From Asanoa sp040654855 (GTDB lineage Bacteria > Actinomycetota > Actinomycetes > Mycobacteriales > Micromonosporaceae): a stretch of DNA of 64,000 nucleotides. The stretch covers positions 6,398 to 70,397 of the forward strand of contig NZ_JBFAIU010000006.1 in the NCBI RefSeq assembly GCF_040654855.1, in the 5' to 3' direction. Made by a program: the position numbers and the translations under genes. Shown here piece after piece: positions 8,066-15,361 of this stretch (positions are counted from its first letter, which is position 1; every line of letters starts with the position of its first letter). The notes beneath the pieces were generated by a model. It was not told the DNA's origin. It made no database searches and worked only from the letters and a program-made list of their open reading frames with translations.

Positions 8066-9340
8066 ATGGCACAGCTGAGCCGCCGGGGACTCCTGGGAGC
8101 CACCGCCGCGGTCGGCCTGCTCGGCGTCGCGGCATGTGAAGGTGCGGACACCCAGGCGCCGACGTTCGACCCGCGCGACTGGGCCAGCGTCCGCGCCCAG
8201 TTCGCCCTCGACCCCGCCGTCGCGCACCTGTCCACGTTCGTCTTCGCGCCGCACCCCGCGCCCGTGCGGGCGGCGATCGAGCGGCATCGGGCGGGCTTCG
8301 ACCGCGACCCGATCGGCTACCTGCACGCCAACGAGGCGATCGAGGAGGGCCGGGTGGCCGGCGCGGCGATGCGCTACCTCGGCACCGGCGCCGACGGGGT
8401 CGCGTTCACCGACTCGACAACCATGGGCCTCGGCCTGCTCTACAGCGGGTTGCGCCTGAGCAGCGGCGACGAGGTGCTGACGACCACGCACGACTTTTAC
8501 GCGACCCACGAGGCCCTGCGGCTGCGCGCCGAGCGCGACGGCGTCGCGGTGCGCCAGGTCGCGGTCTACGCCGACCCGGCCAGCGCCAGCGTCGACGAGA
8601 TCGTCGGCAAGCTGACCGCCGCGCTCCAGCCCAGGACCAGGGTCGTCGCCGTGACCTGGGTGCATTCGAGCACCGGCGTACGCATGCCGATCCGCGAGAT
8701 CGCCGACGCGCTGACGGGTCGGGACGTCCTGCTCTGCGTCGACGGCGTGCACGGCTTCGGGGCGGTCGACGCGACACCGGCGGCCCTGGGCTGCGACTTC
8801 CTCGTCTCGGGCACGCACAAGTGGCTGCACGGCCCGCGCGGCACCGGCCTGATCTGGGGTTCCACCCGCGGCTGGGCCGGCTACACACCGAGCGTGCCGA
8901 CGTTCGACCCGCGCGGCATCACGAGCTGGCTGACCGCCGGCCGGGTCCCGATCCCGCCCGGCCCGGCGGCCACCCCGGGCGGCTACCACAGCTTCGAGCA
9001 CCGCTGGGCGCTCGCGGAGGCCTTGCAGCTCCACGACAGCATCGGCCGCGACCGGGTCGCCGGCCGGGTCCGCGAGCTGGCCACCCGGCTCAAGGACGGG
9101 CTGGCCGGCATCGGCGGGGTCACGCTGGTCACGCCGCGCGATCCTGGGCTGTCCGCCGGCCTGGTCTGCTGCACGGTCGGCAACCTGCAGGTCGACGAGG
9201 CCGTCGGCCGGCTCGCCGCGGCCAAGGTGGTCGCCACCGCGACGCCCTACCGGACGACGTACCTGCGGTTCGGTCCGGGCATCGCCAACACCGAGGAGCA
9301 CGTCGACGCGGCGGTGCGCGCCGTTCAAGGCCTCGTCTGA
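8066..9340 (+). CDS. Exported class V aminotransferase-fold protein (Tat/lipoprotein signal)
   Basis: A 424-residue fold-type I PLP enzyme related to cysteine desulfurases and isopenicillin-N-epimerase-like proteins. The Schiff-base lysine is Lys252 in SGTHKWLHGPRG and the cofactor-binding Asp/His pair is in CVDGVHGFG. The N terminus is unusual: MAQLSRRGLLGATAAV has a twin-arginine pattern and is followed by a lipobox-like VAAC with Cys24. This implies export folded with PLP bound and lipid anchoring. The reaction is unknown. Thirty-five bases separate it from the SGNH gene and 25 from the rhodanese, so a short operon is possible. Confidence 0.82.
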   Translation: MAQLSRRGLLGATAAVGLLGVAACEGADTQAPTFDPRDWASVRAQFALDPAVAHLSTFVFAPHPAPVRAAIERHRAGFDRDPIGYLHANEAIEEGRVAGAAMRYLGTGADGVAFTDSTTMGLGLLYSGLRLSSGDEVLTTTHDFYATHEALRLRAERDGVAVRQVAVYADPASASVDEIVGKLTAALQPRTRVVAVTWVHSSTGVRMPIREIADALTGRDVLLCVDGVHGFGAVDATPAALGCDFLVSGTHKWLHGPRGTGLIWGSTRGWAGYTPSVPTFDPRGITSWLTAGRVPIPPGPAATPGGYHSFEHRWALAEALQLHDSIGRDRVAGRVRELATRLKDGLAGIGGVTLVTPRDPGLSAGLVCCTVGNLQVDEAVGRLAAAKVVATATPYRTTYLRFGPGIANTEEHVDAAVRAVQGLV

Positions 9341-9365
9341 CGGTTACGGGTATAGCGTTGCGCTT

Positions 9366-10271
9366 ATGCCCGTTTCCAACGACCCGGATCCACGGCTGCA
9401 GGCGTACGCGCACCCGCAGTCGCTGGTTACGACGGAGTGGCTGGCGGAGAACCTGGGCCGCGACGGCCTGGTGGTCGTCGAGTCCGACGAAGACGTGCTG
9501 CTCTACGAGTCCGGCCACATCCCGGGTGCCGTCAAGGTCGACTGGCACACCGAGCTGAACGACGAGGTCACCCGCGACTACGTCGACCCGGAGACCTTCG
9601 CGGCGCTGTGTGCGGCCAAGGGCATCAGCCGGGACGACACGGTCGTCTTCTACGGCGACAACTTCAACTGGTGGGCGGCGTACGCCCTCTGGGTGTTCTC
9701 CTTGTTCGGTCATCCGGACGTGCGGCTGCTCGACGGCGGCCGGCAGAAGTGGGCCGCCGAAGGGCGCGAGCTGACCCGCGACAAGACCCAGCGACCGCCG
9801 ACTCCATACCCGGTGCCGCGCCGGGACGATGCCCGGATCCGGGCGTTCCGCGAGCAGGTGCTGGCGCACGTGCAGGCCGGCCGCCCACTGGTCGACGTCC
9901 GCTCGCCCGACGAGTACACCGGCAAGCTGCTCGCCATGCCGGACTACCCGCAGGAGGGCGCGCTGCGCGGCGGGCACATCCCGGGCGCCGTCAACAAGCC
10001 CTGGAAGACCGCGGCCAACGACGACGGGACGTTCAAGCCCACCGACGAGCTGCGGGTGATCTACGAGGACCAGCTGGGGCTGTCCGAAGGGGACGACGTC
10101 ATCGCGTACTGCCGGATCGGGGAGCGGTCCAGCCACACCTGGTTCGTGCTGCAGCACCTGCTCGGGTTCACGCACGTCCGCAACTACGACGGCTCCTGGA
10201 CCGAGTGGGGCAACCTGGTGCGGTCGCCGATCGCCAAGGGCGCGGAACCGGGCGGCGGGAAGCGCGGATAG
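9366..10271 (+). CDS. Thiosulfate sulfurtransferase (two-domain rhodanese)
   Basis: A 301-residue tandem rhodanese. The C-terminal domain carries the active loop CRIGERSS with Cys249. In the N-terminal domain the equivalent position is Asp98 (YGDNFNWW), as usual for the structural domain. Both domains keep the GHIPGAV motif. Such enzymes move sulfane sulfur from thiosulfate or mercaptopyruvate to thiol acceptors. TAGCGT (9353-9358) ends seven bases before ATG 9366, so its message may be leaderless and independent of the upstream gene. Confidence 0.92.
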   Translation: MPVSNDPDPRLQAYAHPQSLVTTEWLAENLGRDGLVVVESDEDVLLYESGHIPGAVKVDWHTELNDEVTRDYVDPETFAALCAAKGISRDDTVVFYGDNFNWWAAYALWVFSLFGHPDVRLLDGGRQKWAAEGRELTRDKTQRPPTPYPVPRRDDARIRAFREQVLAHVQAGRPLVDVRSPDEYTGKLLAMPDYPQEGALRGGHIPGAVNKPWKTAANDDGTFKPTDELRVIYEDQLGLSEGDDVIAYCRIGERSSHTWFVLQHLLGFTHVRNYDGSWTEWGNLVRSPIAKGAEPGGGKRG

Positions 10272-10326
10272 TGACGTCCAGCACGCCGGACGGCTAGGAC
10301 ATATCCCCGCAAAAACCCTCAAAACA

Positions 10327-10373
10327 CCAGGAGAAATTCAAGATCACGACACCTTGTTGGTCTTGACACCTGG
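10327..10373. promoter_or_regulatory. Nested inverted repeat over the TetR promoter
   Basis: Arms CCAGG/CCTGG (10327-10331 and 10369-10373) enclose TCAAGA/TCTTGA (10338-10343 and 10361-10366). The right half runs up to the TAGGCT box (10375-10380) that lies six bases before the regulator start. The position suits an autoregulatory operator, though the long spacing also fits a hairpin. Confidence 0.45.
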
Positions 10374-10386
10374 CTAGGCTGGCGAC

Positions 10387-11016
10387 GTGACGCTGGAACA
10401 ACAAGCGGACCCCGCCACCCTGAGCGCCGCGTCCACACCGCCCAAGCGCCGGTCGCGGCGTGACGAGATCCTGGAGATCGCGGTCGGCCTGTTCGCCGCC
10501 CGCGGCTACCACGGCGTGTCGATGGACGATATCGGGTCGGCGGCGGGGGTCACCGGCCCCGCGCTCTACCACCACTTCGCCGGCAAGGAGGCGATGCTGG
10601 CCGCGGCGCTGATCCCGGTCAGCGAAGGCCTGCTGGCCGGTGGCCGGGAGCGGGTCGCCAAGCACCCGGGGGAAACCGCCCTGCCGTCGCTGGTCCAGTT
10701 CCACGTCGACTTCGCCCTGGCCAACCCCGCGGTGATCGCGCTGCACCTGCACGAGCTCGACCGGCTGCCGGACGAGCCGCGGCGACAGATCCGCCGGCTG
10801 CAGCGCCTCTACGTCGAGGAGTGGGTCAAGGTGCTGCTCTCGATCCGCCCAGAGCTGACCGCGCCCGAGGCCCGCGCGCTTGCCCACGCCGCGTTCGGCC
10901 TGATGAACTCCACCCCGTTCCTGGGCGAGGAGGTCCACCGGGATCGCCTCGCCGAGCTCCTGCGTGCCGCGACCATGGCGGCGCTCCAGCCCACACCGGC
11001 CGGCCCCAACGCCTGA
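10387..11016 (+). CDS. TetR-family regulator of the acyl-CoA module
   Basis: A 209-residue repressor. The helix-turn-helix is about residues 27-72 (ILEIAVGLFAARGYHGVS, then ALYHHFAGKEAM) and an all-helical ligand-binding domain follows. GTG 10387 is placed six bases after TAGGCT, another leaderless signature. It lies 63 bases upstream of the biotin carboxylase gene on the same strand. TetR proteins in this setting usually sense acyl-CoA or fatty acids, so control of the carboxylase and dehydrogenase genes is a reasonable inference. The basic N-terminal tail (PPKRRSRRDE) is unusually long. Confidence 0.88.
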   Translation: MTLEQQADPATLSAASTPPKRRSRRDEILEIAVGLFAARGYHGVSMDDIGSAAGVTGPALYHHFAGKEAMLAAALIPVSEGLLAGGRERVAKHPGETALPSLVQFHVDFALANPAVIALHLHELDRLPDEPRRQIRRLQRLYVEEWVKVLLSIRPELTAPEARALAHAAFGLMNSTPFLGEEVHRDRLAELLRAATMAALQPTPAGPNA

Positions 11017-11079
11017 ATCGACACGCCAGGACGCATATTCTCCAGCCGGGCAGTGCCGCCCGCCGAGAGGGGAGTCCTG

Positions 11080-12417
11080 ATGATCGAGTCTCTGCTGGTC
11101 GCGAACCGTGGTGAGATCGCCCGCCGGGTGATCCGCACGGCCCGCCGGCTCGGCGTCCGCACGATCGCCGTCCACTCCGAGGCGGACGCGGACCTTCCGT
11201 TCGTCACCGAGGCCGACGAGGCGGTGCTGATCGGCCCGGCCAACGTCGCACAGAGCTACCGCAACGTCGACGCGATCCTGCAGGCCGCGAAGGACACGGG
11301 CGCCCAGGCGGTGCACCCCGGCTACGGCTTCCTCTCCGAGAACGCCGAGTTCGCCCGGGCGGTCCAGGCGGCCGGGCTGATCTGGGTCGGCCCGGGTCCT
11401 GAGGCGATCGCCGCGATGGGCGACAAGATCAACGCACGCAACCTGATGGCCGCCGCCGGCGTCCCGGTCGCGCCCGGCACGACGGATCCGGCGGAGTCGG
11501 TGGAGGCGGCGGCCGAGGCGGCGAACGCGATCGGCTACCCCGTGATGGTGAAGGCCGCGGCCGGCGGTGGTGGCATGGGCATGGCCGTGGCCGCCGACGA
11601 GACCGCTCTGCTCACCGAGTACGCGAAGGTCCGGACGTTCGCCGAGCGGATGTTCGGCGACGGTGCCGTGCTGATCGAGCGTTACTTCCCCCGCGTACGC
11701 CATGTGGAAGTGCAGATTCTCGGGTTGGCCGACGGCACCGTCGTGGCGCTCGGCGAGCGGGAGTGCTCGGTGCAGCGTCGCAACCAGAAGCTCGCCGAGG
11801 AGTCGCCGTCGCCCGCGGTGTCGCCGGAGCTGCGGGAGCGGCTGCTGGCCGCCGCGGCGCGGGCCGGTGAGGCCGTCGGCTACCGCAACGCCGGCACGGT
11901 CGAGTGCCTGCTGGAGCCCACCACCGGCGAGTTCTTCTTCCTCGAGATGAACACCCGCCTCCAGGTCGAGCACCCGATCACCGAGCTGGTGTACGGCGTC
12001 GACCTGGTCGAGGAGCAGCTGCGCGTGGCGGCCGGCCTGGCACCGACGTTCGACCCCGCCGCGCTCACGCCCCGCGGGCACGCGCTCGAGCTGCGGATCA
12101 ACGCCGAGGACCCGAAGCGGTTCCTGCCCGGCCCGGGCGCGATCACGACCTGGGTCGAGCCCGCCGGAGAGGGGATCCGGGTCGACTCGGGGTACACCGC
12201 CGGGACGACAGTGACGCCTTTCTACGACTCGTTGCTGGCGAAGCTCGTTGTCTATGGCGACGACCGCGCACAGGTGCTCGAGCGGGCCCGGGCGGCGGTC
12301 GCCGCGTTCGAGATCGTGGGTCCCAAGCAGAACCTGCCGTTCTTCGCAGAACTGCTGGACAACGCCGAGTTCCGCTCCGGCGACTACGACACCGGGATCG
12401 TGGCTCGCATGCGATAA
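11080..12417 (+). CDS. Acyl-CoA carboxylase, biotin carboxylase subunit
   Basis: A 445-residue biotin carboxylase that uses ATP and bicarbonate to carboxylate biotin. The N-terminal domain (LVANRGEIARRVIRTARR), the ATP-grasp glycine loop (VKAAAGGGGMGM), the EMNTRLQVEHPITE catalytic segment and the C-terminal domain are complete. A strong GAGAGGGGAG site precedes ATG 11080. The protein ends right after the carboxylase domain: there is no biotinyl MKM motif, unlike the roughly 590-residue actinobacterial AccA proteins that fuse the biotin carrier. The carboxyltransferase partner is 3 kb downstream. A carrier protein must come from elsewhere. Confidence 0.93.
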   Translation: MIESLLVANRGEIARRVIRTARRLGVRTIAVHSEADADLPFVTEADEAVLIGPANVAQSYRNVDAILQAAKDTGAQAVHPGYGFLSENAEFARAVQAAGLIWVGPGPEAIAAMGDKINARNLMAAAGVPVAPGTTDPAESVEAAAEAANAIGYPVMVKAAAGGGGMGMAVAADETALLTEYAKVRTFAERMFGDGAVLIERYFPRVRHVEVQILGLADGTVVALGERECSVQRRNQKLAEESPSPAVSPELRERLLAAAARAGEAVGYRNAGTVECLLEPTTGEFFFLEMNTRLQVEHPITELVYGVDLVEEQLRVAAGLAPTFDPAALTPRGHALELRINAEDPKRFLPGPGAITTWVEPAGEGIRVDSGYTAGTTVTPFYDSLLAKLVVYGDDRAQVLERARAAVAAFEIVGPKQNLPFFAELLDNAEFRSGDYDTGIVARMR

Positions 12418-12438
12418 GTGGCGATATGACCACTTTTT
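12416..12438 (+). terminator. Probable intrinsic terminator of the biotin carboxylase gene
   Basis: Six-base stem AAGTGG/CCACTT with an eight-base loop, overlapping the TAA stop. The right arm runs into a run of T (12434-12438). It would separate the carboxylase from the secreted-protein genes. Confidence 0.5.
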
Positions 12439-12469
12439 CCCATTCACCCGCGTGACCCTCTTCAGGCAG

Positions 12470-12536
12470 GTTCGTTACCTAGAGCAGTGGCGGTCATAAC
12501 CGGTCAAATTAGTCCGGACCGCCACTACTAACGAAC
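12470..12536. promoter_or_regulatory. Nested long inverted repeat upstream of secreted-protein gene
   Basis: Outer arms GTTCGTTA (12470-12477) and TAACGAAC (12529-12536) enclose perfect inner arms AGTGGCGGTC (12486-12495) and GACCGCCACT (12517-12526). The whole is centred about 50 bases upstream of ATG 12557. It may be a paired operator or a structured 5' leader. No known consensus is matched with confidence. Confidence 0.6.
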
Positions 12537-12556
12537 CGGCGAGCGGAAGGCGGGCC

Positions 12557-13684
12557 ATGATTCGGTCGGGAGTCACGCGCACCACGCGCAGGACTTCGCG
12601 ACAGGTCCTGGTGCGCACGCTCGTCGTCGGTGGCCTCGCGGGAGCGGCCTGGCTGCTCTCCGCGTCGGCGGCGCAGGCCGCCATGGCGGAGCCGGCGGTC
12701 GAACGGGGTGCGGGGTCCGTCCTCGCACCGCTGGGCGGCGTGCTGGAAACCGCGACGCCGGTGTTGAGCACGGCCACCGGCCTGCTCGGCGACGTGTTGC
12801 CGCCGGCGACGGCGCGCACGCCCGTCGAGCAGCCGGTGCCGACCGGCCGGGCCACCGTAGGGCGGGCGATCACTGATCCCGCTGCCGTCGTCGTGCCCCG
12901 CACGACCGCGGACCGCTCCACCACGATCGCGGACGCGGCACCGGCACACCGGCCGGACCACGCCGCCGCCCGTACGGCCGACCGCGCCGGCGTCCCCGCG
13001 GGGCCGTCGAACCGCTCGGCGGACCGGCCCGCAACCCGCGTCAGCGGGCTGGCCGGCACACCTGGACAGGCCGATCCGCTCGGGGTCACCCGTGCGTTGG
13101 CCGTCCCGGGCGCCCTGCTCACCCCGGTGGCTCAGGTCGCCCTGCCGGTCCTCGCGCCGGTCACCGCGCTCCTCCGTCCGATGAGCTCGATGCTGCGCAC
13201 CTTCGCGGCACCGCTGTTCGGCGCGGTCGGCGTGGTGGCCAGGACGGTGACCGGTGTCCTGCCCGGCCCCCGTGGCCGGCCAACCTCGGCAGTCACGCCC
13301 GTCGGCTACCGCGGCGTGCACGGAGGCACCTCATCCGGCACGACCGTTCCCGGTGCGGCAACAGTCGCCGCACCGCGGGCCGCTCACTCCGAGACGAGCA
13401 CCATCCGGCTCCCCGCCGGCCGGCCGGAACCCGCGGCTGCGGCCGCGACGTCCCGGGACTCCGGCGAGGCGCCGCGCCTGCCGTACCCCGCTCCCACACG
13501 GGGTGATGGCAGCGCGTCGGGTATCCCGGCCAGCGCGTCGGGTTCCCCGGTGGGCGGTGGTGCCTTCGCCACCGTTCCCTCGTCGGTCGTGGGCAGCATG
13601 GTGGCCTTCCAGCTGCTGCCGAAACCGGCCGACACCGCGGTACCACGGCACGACGCCGAGGAACCGACCGTCTCACCTGACTAG
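12557..13684 (+). CDS. Secreted Ala/Pro/Thr-rich protein of unknown function
   Basis: A 375-residue exported protein. A basic start (MIRSGVTRTTRRTSR) is followed by a hydrophobic stretch and an SASAAQA cleavage region near residue 40. The mature part is low-complexity and rich in Ala, Pro, Thr, Val and Gly. One central amphipathic stretch, about residues 175-235, has repeated PVLAPVTALL-like segments. No cysteines, enzyme motif or sorting signal is seen. A GGAAGG site precedes the start. It lies 249 bases upstream of the chaplin-like gene in the same direction, suggesting a shared role at the cell or spore surface (inference). Confidence 0.7.
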   Translation: MIRSGVTRTTRRTSRQVLVRTLVVGGLAGAAWLLSASAAQAAMAEPAVERGAGSVLAPLGGVLETATPVLSTATGLLGDVLPPATARTPVEQPVPTGRATVGRAITDPAAVVVPRTTADRSTTIADAAPAHRPDHAAARTADRAGVPAGPSNRSADRPATRVSGLAGTPGQADPLGVTRALAVPGALLTPVAQVALPVLAPVTALLRPMSSMLRTFAAPLFGAVGVVARTVTGVLPGPRGRPTSAVTPVGYRGVHGGTSSGTTVPGAATVAAPRAAHSETSTIRLPAGRPEPAAAAATSRDSGEAPRLPYPAPTRGDGSASGIPASASGSPVGGGAFATVPSSVVGSMVAFQLLPKPADTAVPRHDAEEPTVSPD

Positions 13685-13933
13685 TGATGAAGGACCTGCA
13701 CCGTCGGCGACGGGCAGGAGCCACAGCCCCGCCCGGGCCACACGGCCCGCGGTAGTGCGGCGGACCAGGGAATCCGACGACCGCTCTGACTAGCGGCGAA
13801 ACCCTGGCACTCATCACGAACCACACCTGGGCGCATGTCGACAGGCGGAGTCAGGGACACCGTCGCGCCCCGGACGCGCAACGCAATTCGCAACACCCTC
13901 TTACTGACATTTATTGAAAGGTCACTTCACCCA

Positions 13934-15244
13934 ATGAAGACTTGGGTTCGCAAGTCCATCAGCGTCGGCGTCATGGCGGCTGGTGGTCTGCTGGCGACGC
14001 AGGCTGCGGCACACGCGGCGGACGCCGTCACGACGAACAACTTCGGTGCGCTCAACGGCAACCAGATCGTCCTCGACCCGCAGATTCCGATCAACCTGTG
14101 CGGCAACTCGATCGCGCTCGTCGGCGGGGCGTTCGCACACTGCGGCGGTGGCGCGGTCGCGATCAACGGCGGCGGGCACGACTCCGACGACCGTAAGCAC
14201 GACGGCTACGGCAAGAAGCACCACGACGACGAGTTCGCGGCGATGGCCGAGGGCAAGGACAAGAAGCACGGCAAGAAGGACTTCCGTGACGCGGGGTCCG
14301 CGTGGATCACCTCGGGCAACTACGGGATCCTCAACGGCAACCAGATCAAGATCTCGCCGCAGATCCCGATCAACGTCGCCGGCAACGCCATCGGCCTCAT
14401 CGGCGGTGCCTTCGCCTCGGCCGACGGTGGCGCGATCGCGGTGCAGGAGAGCGCTCGGACCGAGGGCTACGACAAGGGCCGCGACGGCGGGGCCGAGGGC
14501 GCCTGGATCAGCACCAACAACTTCGGCGCACTCAACGGCAACCAGATTCACGCGCCGATCCAGATCCCGATCAACATCTGCGGCAACGCGATCGCCCTGG
14601 TCGGTGGCGCGTTCGCCCACTGCGGCGGCGGCGCGGTTGCCGTCCAGGAGAGCGCCGGTGCCGAGGAGGGCCTCTGGTACACCTCCAACAACTTCGGCCT
14701 GCTCAACGGCAACCAGGTCAAGTTCTCGCCGCAGATCCCGATCAACATCTGCGGCAACGCGATCGCGGTGCTGGCGCTGGCCCAGGCCTCCTGCGGCGGT
14801 GGGGCGGTTGCGATCCAGGAGAGCGCCACGACCGAGTCGGCTCGCGACGAGGCGCTGCCGCTCGTGGGGTCGCTCCCGGCCGTCGCCGGTCTCCCGGTCG
14901 TCGGCTCGCTGGCCGGCCAGGGTGCGGCTCCGGTCGCCCCGAAGATGGACACCGCTCCGGGTGCCCGCTCGGGTGCCACCGAGGGTGACGACTACGACGG
15001 CGACCGGCACGACAAGCGCAACAAGAAGCACGGCAAGGACGGCCGGGACGGCAACGGGTTCAGCGGCGCCGTCGCGGTCCAAGGCGGCAAGACGTTCATC
15101 AGCTCGAACAACTTCGGGCTGCTGAACGGCAACCAGGTCGCGATCGACCCGCAGATCCCGATCAACGTCGCGGGCAACGCGATCGGCATCATCGGTGGTG
15201 CCTTCGCCTCCGCCGGCGGCGGGGCCGCGGCCATCAACGGCTGA
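13934..15244 (+). CDS. Chaplin-like secreted protein with five repeats
   Basis: A 436-residue exported protein. The signal peptide ends near AAHA (residue 28). Five repeats of about 45 residues follow, at about 35-79, 129-172, 195-240, 252-297 and 392-436. Each opens with (N/G)N(F/Y)GxLNGNQ and continues (P/I)QIPIN-GN-I, resembling chaplin domains, the small amyloid-forming surface proteins of streptomycete aerial hyphae. Repeats 1, 3 and 4 have cysteine pairs 14 residues apart (56/70, 216/230, 273/287); repeats 2 and 5 have none. Two linkers (about 81-120 and 352-375) are packed with Lys, His and Asp. There is no LPxTG-type anchor. ATG 13934 follows an AAAGG site. Confidence 0.85.
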   Translation: MKTWVRKSISVGVMAAGGLLATQAAAHAADAVTTNNFGALNGNQIVLDPQIPINLCGNSIALVGGAFAHCGGGAVAINGGGHDSDDRKHDGYGKKHHDDEFAAMAEGKDKKHGKKDFRDAGSAWITSGNYGILNGNQIKISPQIPINVAGNAIGLIGGAFASADGGAIAVQESARTEGYDKGRDGGAEGAWISTNNFGALNGNQIHAPIQIPINICGNAIALVGGAFAHCGGGAVAVQESAGAEEGLWYTSNNFGLLNGNQVKFSPQIPINICGNAIAVLALAQASCGGGAVAIQESATTESARDEALPLVGSLPAVAGLPVVGSLAGQGAAPVAPKMDTAPGARSGATEGDDYDGDRHDKRNKKHGKDGRDGNGFSGAVAVQGGKTFISSNNFGLLNGNQVAIDPQIPINVAGNAIGIIGGAFASAGGGAAAING

Positions 15245-15275
15245 TCTTCGTAACAACCGCACCACGGCACCAAAA

Positions 15276-15302
15276 GGGGCCCCCGCTACCCGCGGGGGCC
15301 CC
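15276..15302 (+). terminator. Strong intrinsic terminator after the chaplin-like gene
   Basis: Perfect 11-bp stem GGGGCCCCCGC/GCGGGGGCCCC with a five-base loop, preceded by AAAA and followed by TT. It isolates the chaplin-like gene from the acyl-CoA operon downstream. Confidence 0.85.
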
Positions 15303-15326
15303 TTCGTCATTTCGGTGTAGTACCCT

Positions 15327-15336
15327 AACGATCGTT
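15327..15336. promoter_or_regulatory. Palindromic operator candidate AACGATCGTT
   Basis: A perfect 10-bp palindrome 25 bases upstream of the carboxyltransferase start. AACGNNCGTT-type palindromes are typical TetR-family operators, and a TetR gene lies beside the cognate biotin carboxylase. The same palindrome is not seen in the TetR gene's own promoter. Confidence 0.5.
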
Positions 15337-15361
15337 CAGTCACGTTGGCGAAGGGGTCGGT

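Noticed and set aside
12418..12556. A missing biotin carrier domain split off the biotin carboxylase by a frameshift
   Set aside because: No frame downstream of the stop encodes a biotinyl MKM-like motif, and the spacer is filled by hairpins and the next gene's leader.
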